DNA of 64,000 nucleotides from Cordia subcordata (lineage: Eukaryota; Streptophyta; Magnoliopsida; Boraginales; Cordiaceae): the NCBI GenBank assembly GCA_028554755.1, contig JAPTOF010000002.1:12263001-12327000 (forward strand), read 5' to 3'. A program made the translations under genes and the position numbers. Shown here piece by piece: positions 46,723 to 58,158 of the stretch; the stretch's first letter is position 1, and the number at the start of each line of letters is the position of its first letter. The notes beneath the pieces are model-generated. The model did no database searches. It was not told where the DNA came from and worked only from the letters and a program-made list of their open reading frames with translations.

Positions 46723-49700
46723 CTACATCACAGCCTCAATGGGCTCTTCCAGCTGTTGTTTGCGCTTTGGTCTACCACATCTCTTCACATCTTTACTCAA
46801 CAAAAGTGGCAGAGCTTTCTCCAGTGTTATCTCACTAGGCTTCATGTTCTATACAGTATATATAAATCCAAGTATCAACTATCAAATCATACAAAAAGAT
46901 AACTTTACAGGAAAAAGCAAAATTTCCACATTCTGAAAAAAGAAAGAAAGGAAAAAGCAATAGAAAAAGAATATGCAATTCAACATTACAACAGTAACCA
47001 CTTGTATGATGTCAAGGAGCTCTAGTATGACAGCTATCAAAATTACCCGAGTCACTTGATAAACAAATGCTTATTAGCTATAGAGCCTAGCCAAGTCACT
47101 TGGTAAACTAATGCTTCTCATTCACGTCAAGCAGCTAAGATTTGCCAATTGCAAGCCAAGTGGTTAATGGTTGGATAAATGATTTATTAGTGCAACTATC
47201 AGCTAAATCATAACCACAACCACTGCCTCTAAATGTCATACATAACTTGATACAATTACTTTGGAATTTCACCTCAACCTGAACAACTTTCCCCTGCTCA
47301 TGATACTATGTTCGCTTCATCTCCTAATTGCTAACTACTACTATAACTCAATAAATTAAGAAAAAAGGCAAAGAAGAAGATAGAGAAAGAAAGAAAGAAA
47401 AGCCAACTACTTCTATAGCCTACTGGTTGAAGATTATGTCCAAAATCACACAGCAAATTTTAGGCAACTTATTTTGACCAAGGGAGGGGGGTGAAAAAAT
47501 TCAGGGGAAAAATAAACTCCTTTTGTGTGTTTGGTCAAAAAGAAGAAAATAAAGTAAATATTATTTAGGGAACTGGAAAATTTGGAAACTCAGATCCCTT
47601 TAGATATGTAATGTATTTTTCTCGAAAATACTGAGCATTGCCTAATGCCTGAACAATCTCTAGCACACAAGATATTCCCCTAAAACTACATCAAGGAAAA
47701 GGTAAGTGACAAATAGAAGTTACAAGACAGATACTATTGGAAAATATTTTCCACCATCATTTGTCTCTCCCCATTTCTTTTTGTTGAAACAAAAAGAACC
47801 TTCACGAAACTACCTAAAGCTCATGAGATGGACAATAGTGACATCATTTCTAAGATCAGCCATGAAAAGACATGTACCTTGGGTACAGGTGCTATTGTGC
47901 GCCTATGCCTGATTGAAAATCCAAATCTTGCAAGCTTTAATATCACTGGCTGGCCATCATCTGGATGGTTTCCCTGAAAAACAATTAATTTTAGAATAGT
48001 CCAAAAAAGTGAAACTAGAAAACTAGAGAGAATACAGAAAGAGGCAAGCTTGGTAGAGATTTACCAAAGTCACAGGATACCGCAGCAGGTCAAGAGCATC
48101 TTCCAACGTGATGGAGTCCACATCCTTAATCTAAAACAGAAAGAAGTACGTGTTTCAGATTAATAATCCAGTTCCACAACTAGGAGAGGAAGAGTATTTG
48201 AGATAACGTAGGGCGACGGATAACAAGGAGACCAACTACACAGATAACAAAAGGTATAGCTTACAGGGTACTAAAACCAATTTTATAGGCATGCTCATGA
48301 AAGAAGGAAAATCTAGAAGTGTCACTCACATAGAACAAATGACAAGCAGAAAGACAGCCATGCCTAATCCTTTCTAGATTTTGGGGGCACAGGTATATAA
48401 TGTAATTAGTAATTTTCTTAGACTGATTTTGTGAGTATAAATAAATAAAGACTATCAAGTTTGCAATGGATGACCGTAACAGACGATGAGCTTCTATAAT
48501 GCTACAAATGCATTCAAAAATCTGTTTGAAAGGGGACAAAAAATGAAAATTTTTAAAATATTTGATGACAAATGCCTCCGAAAATTTATCAATATAATTC
48601 AGCTACTGCTGAAGAGAAAGAGAGAGAGATATATACAGATCATTTCATACTTATTTCCCCTTTCCCTTTATCAGGTGAAGTGGTGAAAATGGAAAAATGC
48701 CATTTGGCAAATAAGAAAAGCTTAAGCATGTTCGCTACCTGGGATACTGAGGCTCGTTTTGGTAAGTAACCCTTCCTGTCTTCACCAAGCTGAACATAGT
48801 ATCCATATGGACCATTCTTCAGGAGAACCTGATTGGAGAAAAAAGTCAAACCCTCATATAAAACAGAATGGAAAACTAGAGAATACTTTGAATATCTAGT
48901 GATCATGATCTTTCTAAAACCAGGCAAAGTAGAAACCTTCTCATTGGAACCAGGACTAAGGCCTAGCAACTTTGGCTCCTCCACATTCTTGTTATTCTCT
49001 TCTGGTGTAATCTCTTCATCATCCTCGCCATATAGTGTTTTAGCAATGTATCTACAAAATGCATGAAATGTTAAGAGCTAAATGCCAAACCAACAAAAGA
49101 CAGACTAATAACACAAACACCAAGAGTCAAGTGCAATAAAACAAGATAAGCCACATCTCTCCACAAGCATAAGGACCCAAACCATAAATTTTTGACATTC
49201 AAGACTACTGCTACTAGAACAGAACTTTGGCAGAATTAGAACAATAATTAATACAAAAATGACAGCCAGTCCACTGGAAAATGGAAATCATGACCCAGAA
49301 GCAGAAAACATAGGACTAACTTACGAATAGGTCATGCCTATTCCTGGCATGTCTTCACGTTTTTTAACCATAAACTAGTTCATGTCATAAGTTAAGACAA
49401 TTGCTATATGCTGTGTTTGTTATATGCTTATCTGAAATCTTAAATCAGAAAAGCATATAATTTTATATGCTTTTCAGATTAGATTTTAAATAAGCATATA
49501 ACAATCACAACAGTAGTAGCTTCTTTATCACATGGATATATGCTTTTCAGATTTAAGATTTCAGATAAGCATATAACAAACACAACAGTAGTAGCTTCTT
49601 TATCACATGGACTATGACAGTATGACTCATCCAGCTTAACTGCTATACTAGCTTCTTCATCACATAAACTATAGAAGTAGGACTCCTTTAGCAATTTTTT

Positions 49701-52700
49701 CCACATAAAAATTAGATTCCCTAGTTAATTCATGTAAGCAACTATTTTGTGCAATTAGGTTGCCCTCAAATTCCCATCACATTATCAGTTGCCTTAGTAT
49801 TATGCTTGAGTAGGAACTTGATGTCTACAGTAGATACTGAATCATTCAGAAAAGAAGCAGCAGCTTTCCATCCACATCATAAGTGCTTAAAACCTTCCCA
49901 GACATGGGACAGTTAAAGGACTAAGACAACAAGAAGCAACATCAGGAAAGAAAAATATAGCACAAGACATCTGCACTAAAAGAACATGCATGAAGCTATA
50001 CTTACTTGCATTTTGGGTGTTGATCACAACCTATAAAATAGCCTGCACCAAACCTGCTGACCTTGAAAATTAATGTTCCCTCCAAACAACTTGGGCATGT
50101 CCTATTTCCATCAGGAAGAGAGGAAAATAAGAAATCTCCAAATGCTTTCTCCAGCATCTTCTCCACTTGATGAATATGAACATCGCTAGCACGCTCGCAA
50201 TAATTGCTAAACCTTGTCCAATAATCCTTTAGAAGGCCTTTCCACTCGGTCAATCCAGCAGAAACATTATCAAGTTCTGTCTCCATATCAGCAGTGAAAC
50301 TATAATCAGTTACCTCTGAAAAATAGTGAGAAAGATAGGCTGATACCATACGGCCACGAAATTCCGGATATAGTGTTCTTCCTTTTGCTGTTACATACTT
50401 TCTATCTTTCAAGACTTTGATCGTGATTGCATAAGTAGAAGGTCTTCCAATCCCAAGTTCCTCCAGTTTCTTAACCAGTGACCCCTCTGAATATCGTGGT
50501 GGAGGCTGAGTGAAATGTTGCTCGAGCTCTACCTTGTTCAAACGCAATGACTCGCCTGACTTCAAATTACTAAGAGAAATGAAAACTTCACTACGATCAT
50601 TTGCCTCATCCTCTTCAACTCTTATTTTGCTGGTTTCGATATCCTCATTGACAGCCTGGTATCCTGGAGATTCCATTTTTGAGCACGTAGATCGAAATAT
50701 AACGGACTGACCAGCATTCCCAACATCAAGTTGTATCTGGTCAATTATAGCAGGTTCCATTTGACATGCCATTGTTCTCGCCCAAATAAGAGTGTACAGT
50801 TTTAAAGAATCTCCATCAAGTACTCCAACAAGGGTCAATGGTAGCCGTCGGACGTCAGTGGGTCTGATAGCTTCATGGGCCTCTTGAGCATTTTTGACCT
50901 TCTTAAAATACTTGCGAGCACCTTTCAATGTAAAATTATCCCCATATCTTTCTGCTATAAATGATTGAATTTCCTTCACAGCTTCATCTGATATGTGTAA
51001 CCCATCTGTTCTCATGTATGTAATTAACCCTGTTGCCTCACCGTCCGATAACTGGATGCCCTCGTACAGCTTCTGAGCAAGTTTCATGGTGTATGCTGCT
51101 GAAAAATGCAATGTATTTGCCGCTTCCTGCTGAAGCGTTGATGTTATAAAAGGTGTGGGAGGGTTTCTTCGAAATTTGCTTCTTTTAGAGCTCAAAACTT
51201 TGAAATTGGATGAATCAACTATATTTTGCACATTAGCTGCCTCTACATGGGAGCCGATTGATAGTTGGGTTAACTTTTTGGAGTCAAAATGAGTCAATTG
51301 TGATGAGAAACAGCAGCTGTTAGCAGAATTGCAGAACTTAACCTCAACTGTCCAATATTCCTGTGGCTTGAATTCATCTATCTCCATTTCCCTATCACAT
51401 ATAAGAGAAAGAGCAGCCGACTGGACTCTACCAGCAGACTGGCAGCCTGGTAATTTCCTCCACAACAAAGGGGATATATTGAATCCAATTAAGTAATCCA
51501 GAGCACGCCTTGCAAGGTAAGCATCTACCAAATTTATATCAATATGCCTTGGAGCCCGGAGGGCGCTTTTGATGGATGATTCAGTTATTTGGTTGAAGGC
51601 AACCCTTGCCACAGTGATATTATCATGCAAAGCATCCTGTTGCTGCAACATCTCGATGATATGCCAAGCAATAGCCTCTCCTTCACGGTCAGGGTCTGAT
51701 GCAAGAATAAGATATTTGGCTCTGAGGAACAAGGGGAGAAAATGAGAAAATAGACATAATAGAATAGTACCGAACACGAAGACTTTATGATTGAAATTAG
51801 GGTAGAGGCAAAACATTCAGGAGGATTGGAAAGGAGCGAAAGTAGATGACTCTTAAATTCAACAACAAAAAAATTTCATTTTGCATAGTGTTAAAAGCAG
51901 TGCTTTAGCAAATGACTGTGTCTACAAGATGTGGCAGTTTTGCAATTAGGCTATTATATCTTCGCCATACCAAGTGTAAATGATAAACAAAGAGAGAAAT
52001 CATACCCAGTTAAAGCAACCTTGATACTCTTAAGATGAGTCCAGGCAGGAGAGGGAACCTCCCATACCATACTGAAGTCATCATCAGGTCGCACAGATCC
52101 CGACCTTGCCGCCAAGTCCCTAACATGACCATAACTCGGTAGGACTTCATACATGCCACCAAGGTATCCTTGAATAACTTTTGCTTTTGTTATAGACTCA
52201 ACCACAACGACAGATTTAGCAGGTGGTGGATACAATTGTGGCAATGTCTTTTGTCCCAGAGGCTTGGTGGTGCCACTCGTGTGCGGCCTTTTATTTTGTA
52301 ATAGATCATTGCCAGATTGAACTGCCAATGCCTCACTGGACTCCAGAGAATTGGCCTCTTTACTAGATCTTCTCTGTCTGGAAGAACCCTTTCTTGCCTG
52401 TTTAGAAGAGTCCTTAGCTGAAATATTATTCTCAAGCACTTCCGTTGAAGCATTTGCTGTTGATCCAATCTGGAAGATTGCAACGTTAGTTAACATATTG
52501 CATTGAGAAGAATGCAAGTATAATAGTCTTACATATGAAAGAGGCTAACCTCTAAAGGCATAAGAGATTGATTATCTTTTGTTAGACTCGACTTTGTTTT
52601 GGAGACTTTCCTTGAGGCTTTTGAATGAACTGCTGAACCAAGGGATGAAGCATTAGCATCAGAAACTTGTTCTTTGCCTTTCTTGCTTCTTGATTGCTTT

Positions 52701-53362
52701 TTCACTCTCCCTTTAGCCTTAGATGGTTTATCCCCGCTTACAGATACTAAGCTTTCCAAATCCACGTCCTCCTTCTTACTCTCGAGTGGTTTGTCATTTG
52801 AGGTGACCTTATCAGCATCTTTAGCAGCGGATATAGGAGATATAGATGAGGTTTTGCCTGTTGCCCTTTGAAATATTGCATTTCTTCCATAAGCAGCCAA
52901 TGACTTGGCCTGTTTCAAACTCTTAAAAAACATATTACTCTGGTTACTTGCTTCTCTCACATTTACGGTGTCACTTTTCAGTGTCACAGGTCTAGAAACC
53001 TTCGAGTAGAACTTCTTACCAAATGCAGTATTATACAGTATAGCAGCACCACTACCTGACCCATCACCGAGCATATTTTTTGGGATTATAGAATGAGAAA
53101 ACCCAATTGTTAACTTGTTGCGAGGAGTAAATGCCAGTAACGGTCTCATGCGGTGTTGTATATTTAAAGTGGACGATGAGCCAGTTCCACTTGTATGGTT
53201 CGCGATAAGAGAAAGCTTAGGATGGGACTTCACTCTAAGAACTCTTGGATGGATTGGTGTGCAAAGGCAGGACAGGCTTACTTTTCTGGATGAATTCTTA
53301 AAATCAACAGAAGGTGGAAAGGGTGAACACTGGAAGCAACTGACTGGGGAGCTATGTAACAT
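46723..53362 (-). CDS. Bacterial-type (type IA) DNA topoisomerase I, organellar
   Basis: Relaxes negative supercoils by single-strand passage; the plant enzyme of this type is organelle-targeted. Exons on the minus strand: 53362-52550, 52469-52006, 51721-50006, 49051-48937, 48828-48739, 48130-48065, 47973-47878 and 46848-46723. All phases agree, giving 1161 residues. Order: a Ser-rich N terminus (transit-like, 1-50), a long Lys/Ser-rich linker, the Toprim domain from KSVVVVESITKAK (356) to DPDREGE (435-441), core helices, the catalytic tyrosine in GLITYMRTDG (Tyr about 661), a zinc-finger repeat CPSC...GCDQHPKC (about 968-997), and C-terminal Topo repeats (NGPYGYYVQLGEDRKGYLP; LARFGFSIRHR). 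A tail with GRPKRKQQ ends the protein. An acceptor six bases before the ATG implies a 5' UTR intron. If that intron is absent, the frame stays open to 53416. Confidence 0.94.
49412..49611. repeat. Hairpin MITE with one arm and its flank tandemly duplicated
   Basis: Left arm TGTGTTTGTTATATGCTTAT... (49412-49459) pairs with a nearby partner (49461-49508) and, better, with a second partner (49537-49584; one mismatch in about 47). The partner arm plus CAGTAGTAGCTTCTTTATCA is repeated at a 75-base step (49490-49535 and 49565-49610). The element lies in intron 3 of the topoisomerase coding sequence. Confidence 0.8.
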
Positions 53363-55585
53363 CTTGGTCTGCAACTTGAAAGCATATAGAAGAACATTAG
53401 AAATGTCCACACGCAATATAGCTTTACAAAATTATCACAGGGACAGCACTTGTTTTTGCAAAGCTGAAATCTTTATGATTTCGACATATAAAATTAAAGT
53501 AAGTAAAGAATGAAAAATATGTACAAGTAAATTCAAATAAATATCAACCCAGTCTTATTACAAAAGAATGAAATCATGACATTAATTAAAATTGAAAAAA
53601 GAAACAAAGAGGAGAAAAGAGAAGATACCATGGTGAAGCGGCAGTGAGTGGACGTAATGAGTTGATGAAAAAAACCCATCCAACTCCAAAACCAAAGGTG
53701 GAAAAGCTTAATGAAGATACGCAAATCCTGCAAATAACATCATCATTTCCACTTGAGCTCTTCTACCTTTTGTTTCAAATACGTAGGCCCCTCACTCTAT
53801 CAATCTATCTACATCTATATCACATATATAGATATAGATACAGATGTGATATACATAAATATACACTAAATGAAAATGCATTTGCCCTCCTGCTCTTTAA
53901 TCCAATATGCACTCTCAGACTCATCTTATCAAATATCTTTTTGTAAGTTGCTTATGTTAATTTGCAATCATTTTGTAATGACAAAAGCTTGAGTCACTAA
54001 CAATCAGGGCAAAAATTCAGTAATTAAACTAGGGACATTGGAACTTTTGGCAATAGTCAGTTTCATAGAGAAGAAAACACCCAAGGGGAGAAAATCAAAG
54101 AAAAAATGCTAAGACTCCAAAATCAAACCATTTCCTACCGGCATACAACAAATTCTCTGCTATGCAACTTCCTCATGATGCAACCTAGACCACATTAGTT
54201 TGGAAGAGAGAACAAACTTATATCAGTTAGATTTTCTTTTTTGAATAATGAAGTCGTTTAATGAGACTAACCAAAAGGAGGCAAAAGAGGAAGAGAATGA
54301 GAGTTAGCAATAACTTGGTTGGGGTCTAAACAACTTCTAGCATTAAATTATTAGTTTCACATGAAAGACTGAAGATACTATAGCCAGTATCCATAGATCA
54401 TTCATCTACAAGTTGCATGCGTTAATTAGCAATCATTCTGTAATGATGTAAACTTGGGTCGCTAACGAAATATGAGGGCAACAAATTCAGTAATCAGACT
54501 ATGGATATTGGAAACTATTGGCAACAAGCAGAAGAACAAGAGCTGCCAAATGCAGAGGCCATAATTGGACATTACATAATTAAACCAGTAACTCTATAAC
54601 ATTTTCATTGCCCAGAGACAAATCATACAATGAGTTAAATGCTGCAACTGAACAACTTATACCTATTTACCTGCCTATTTCCACCTTAACCAACAAACAT
54701 CCTATAAAATATATCGAGATTAATTTGAAACCAAAATGCAAATTAGAATTGCATTCTATAACAATCTCAAAACTAGAGAAGAAAATCAAGCAATAAGCCA
54801 AATGTTACAAACCCACAACATATGCCTCCTATTCTCCACTCCATTTCCTCCTTAATTCAAAATTATTCCATAAAGTAACTGAGCTTGATCGAAAGCCACA
54901 AACAATCAGAAAGGCATCTTTTAATCATAATATAAAACTTTGCAATTCAGGTCAATACAATTGATGAAATTTGAAACTTAGCAAGAAAAACTGTAGAAAT
55001 TTTAACTATCAGATTGCATATTATCATCAACTCAACCAACTCTTAAGAGTATGCTTGGCTTTGCTTATAAGCAAGTCAAACAAAGAAAAGTTACCAGTTT
55101 GGTAAAATCTGCTTATAAGCAGATAAGAAAATGCAACACCCTCCCTATCTTTTGCAATCTCCCTACTTTCTCTTATATGCTTATAAGCAAGGTATTGGAC
55201 CGAATAAATAGACATCTCTACACTTGGAAAAACAACACCGCCTACTTCAAGAAAAGACGCCGCTGTTCATAAGCACATACTAACCAAACGTGTCAACAAC
55301 ATATAAGCATATTTCATCCGAATAGTTCCCTAGTTATTCATCATTTGCTTATAGATATCAAAAGTCAATTATAAGCATCAATTCTTTATAAGCAGCTTAT
55401 TTTTGTTATAAAAAAAAAAAAGGCCAAAAGGCTTTTACACAATTTTACAAAAAGACAAAATCTTATACAATATACCACGCAATAACGTTTCCAAATCATC
55501 ATAAGCATTAGCTAATTATTAAAATTAAAAAAGGCTAAAAGCAAAAAGAAAAAGGGAAAAAATTTTCATAGTTCTGTAATCTTAC

Positions 55586-55678
55586 ACTGCAACCGTTTGG
55601 GAAAAGAGATGGTTTGATTGATTCAACAGCTCATTGTACTCCACCAAATGGATGAAATTCGAAGCGGAAGTATAAATT

Positions 55679-55718
<40 letters not shown>

Positions 55719-55790
55719 GAGAGAAGGGGGTGTTGTTGAAGGGTTTTTGGTGGAGTAGGGTTTTGGACGTAAAGATGAGAGTCAAGTGGG
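55586..55790 (-). promoter_or_regulatory. Candidate 5' leader exon of the topoisomerase gene
   Basis: On the minus strand a mixed-composition stretch carrying ACCCTAATTTATACTTCC and CAAAACCCTACTCC, typical of plant 5' leaders, ends in a good donor GTAAGA at 55585. The matching acceptor is TTGCAG at 53374-53369, six bases before the topoisomerase ATG. It contains the (GT)n/(CA)n microsatellite. No transcript evidence is available here. Confidence 0.35.
55682..55716. repeat. (GT)17 microsatellite
   Basis: Uninterrupted GT dinucleotide run of 35 bases in the presumed topoisomerase leader; likely polymorphic between individuals. Confidence 0.98.
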
Positions 55791-56644
55791 TAAAATGTTT
55801 GTTGCTTTTATTTATTCAGCTGGATTTTTTCACTAAAAATAATTAGAAAAAATTAGAAAAGAAAGAAACTAGGGAAAATGTTTGTTGGGAAACAATTTTT
55901 TATATATAATTGTCGTATTTGAAAGATTTTTTTAACAAGAGATATTTATTAAAATTTATTTTATTATATAAAAATATATTTTTAAATTAAAAACAGAATA
56001 TAAAATATAGAAAATTTTAAAAAACCATGATTTTACTTTTTAAAAATAATTTATTTTTATTTAAATTTTTAATTCTCTAACTTTTAAAAAACATTTCATC
56101 TTTATTTAATTGTTCATTTAATTTTCCAATTTTTATTTTTATTCTTCATTTTTTACTTTTTATTTTTTAGTTTTACATTTTAAATTTTTTATTTTCTAAA
56201 GGAGTAAGAATTGGGGTGGGAATAGGTGGGATGGATGTAAGGGAAAGAAAGAGTCAGGGCTTACTTGTATTGGCTTTTTCAAGGAAAAAGTAATTTTAGA
56301 AAAAAATAATTTTTAGCAATAGTAATTTAGTTTGGTTTTTTTAAAAGTTAAAACTTTGAAAAAAAATTCAAGTACAATTTTTTTTAAAAGTTAAAATTTT
56401 TAATTTTTAAAAAAATTAAAAGTTATTAATAAAACACTTTTAAAAAAACCAATTAAAAACAAGTTCTTATTATACTGAAAATACTCTCTTTTCTTTGGCT
56501 GGTTGATCAAAAAATATTTTTTGATCAACTTATTATTTAATATTACCAAACACATTTGTTGGGATTGTAGAATGAGAAAACCCAATTATTTATTTATTTA
56601 TTTTGCAAATTAACCCAATTCTGGACTTGTAGCGAGGAGTATAA

Positions 56645-56873
56645 AGACTAGTTTGAATTAACTTTTTTAAAAATATTTTTTTTAATAACTTTTGAAAGAA
56701 TATTTTCTTAAGAACTTAAAAATTCTGACTTTTTAAAAAAGTTATATTTGAAATTTTTCACAATTTTAGTTTTTTTTAAGTCAAATTAAATAATTGTTAC
56801 AAAAAAGAATAAAATTTTTTCAAGAGAAAGGTATTTTTTTTGAGGGAAAAAAAAAATAATCCAAACATGCCCA
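56645..56873. repeat. AT-rich MITE copy
   Basis: Begins AGTTTGAATTAACTTTTTTA and ends TAATCCAAACATGCCC. It has the same internal order as the copies at 3718-3941 and 56911-57124 but is more diverged. Confidence 0.55.
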
Positions 56874-56910
56874 AAGAAGCCAGTTATGGTTGCAAGTTGT
56901 GATGGAGACT

Positions 56911-57124
56911 AAGAGTCCGTTTGAATTGACTTTTTTTTAAAGTATTTTTGTAATAATTTTTTAAAAAATAACTTTTTTAAAAAAATTAAAAATTTTAACT
57001 TTTAAAAAAAATCGTATTTAAATTTTTTTCAGAGTTTTAAATTCTTTAAAAATCAAATCAAATAGTTATTGTAAATTTAATGTAATTTTTTCAAAAAAAA
57101 AAAAACAATTCAAATAGACCCTAA
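56911..57124. repeat. AT-rich MITE copy with the clearest inverted ends
   Basis: Left end GTCCGTTTGAATTGAC and right end CAATTCAAATAGACCCTA form a terminal inverted repeat of about 14 bases. The inside contains AAATCAAATAGTTATTGTAA as in the copy at 3718-3941. It interrupts the damaged topoisomerase duplicate. Confidence 0.65.
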
Positions 57125-58158
57125 AAGCAAACAAATGGGAGCCAAATCCCACTTTACATAGACTTGTTTTTACAGAGTTGAAATCTTATCATTAAAAAAC
57201 TATAGGAAATTAAGAGAAACAAAACAAAACAAGTGAAAGTATAAACGAATACAACTTTTCCCAAAGCCAAAATTTCAACTTTTGGAAAAAAAAAATTACT
57301 TTTTTCCCTCAAAATTTACTTATTAAAGAAACTAATCCAAAACCAGCCCTAAAATCATGTACAAATAAACTTGAATAAATATCAACCCTATCTTATTACA
57401 ATATGACATCAAATAAGATTAGAAGTTGACAATATTCCTACTGACATGCAACAATGTAACAATAGTTTGGGAGAGAATAATCTATTACCAATTAGATTTC
57501 TTTTCCTTTTCTTATACAATGAAGTGCGATAGTACTAACCAAAAAGAGGCAAAAGAGAGAGAGAGAGAGAGTCAACAATAACTGAGTTTCACAGAAGCCT
57601 ATAGATAATTAAGATGCATGAACTCCATATGTAGACACATAATACTATATGTCGTGACATATAAATACGACACGATGAAAATATGTTAAATAAAATATGT
57701 TTAAATTTATTATATATAACGAATAAACATCATTTTAATCATAATTAAAAAAAAACAAAATTAAATAACAGAATATTTAACATCAAAAAATAAATAAATA
57801 AGCAACTGCAGCTTCAAGCTCTTCAAAACTCCAAAAAGAAAGCAATATAATTCACAGCAATTGACAATTTGATAGAAGATTCTAGACCTCTGGCATCCTC
57901 AATTTCACAAAAACCATGACTGTTTCCCCTTTTAAACAGCATAGGAAGAGAAGCAAGCAAGGTTGGTCTGGTTTCAAAAGTCTAGTATACAGGGACTACA
58001 AAAGAATAGCCATCGTGATCAAACCAAACCGAACCAAACCAAATAAAATCTCATCCAGTAGGTGGGCCTTCTTAGCGGCTATCAAGACCAATCACTGAAA
58101 AAGAAAAATTGGCAGCAAGTGGATTTGAGAAGAAACAAATCAATTTCTATCCTGCAAA

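Larger units (their letters stand above)
56556..57600 (-). pseudogene. Damaged duplicate of the topoisomerase 5' end
   Basis: Blocks in the same order as the gene: 56558-56642 resembles coding exon 1 at 53080-53130 (shared GAATGAGAAAACCCAATT and GCGAGGAGTA); 57160-57195 resembles 53446-53480 (ACTTGTTTTT...GTTGAAATCTT); 57356-57405 resembles 53517-53572 (AATAAATATCAACCC, TCTTATTACAA); 57435-57585 resembles 54128-54320 (TTCCTACYGRCAT, AGTTTGGRAGAGA, ACCAAAARGAGGCAAAAGAG). Two MITE copies (56645-57124) and deletions separate the blocks. The direct orientation points to a tandem duplication that later decayed. Confidence 0.75.
53363..58158. other. Region between topoisomerase start and RABG3 end
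   Basis: This probably holds the topoisomerase 5' UTR intron (53369-55585), its leader and promoter, and the RABG3 3' flank. It includes a diverged direct repeat (53955-54065 and 54420-54535), a cluster of TGCTTATAAGCA palindromes (55062-55189), a (GT)n run (55682-55716), a strongly AT-rich block (55800-56450), two MITE copies (56645-57124) and a damaged duplicate of the topoisomerase 5' region (56556-57600). No intact gene is seen. Confidence 0.55.

Noticed and set aside
50510..50710. Plus-strand open frames inside the topoisomerase exons
   Set aside because: They are antisense shadows of a strongly conserved coding exon.
53630..53740. Alternative first topoisomerase exon ending in ATG before GTATCT
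   Set aside because: The splice consensus is possible, but a methionine at the last exon bases is unlikely and the conserved-looking start at 53362 needs no such exon.
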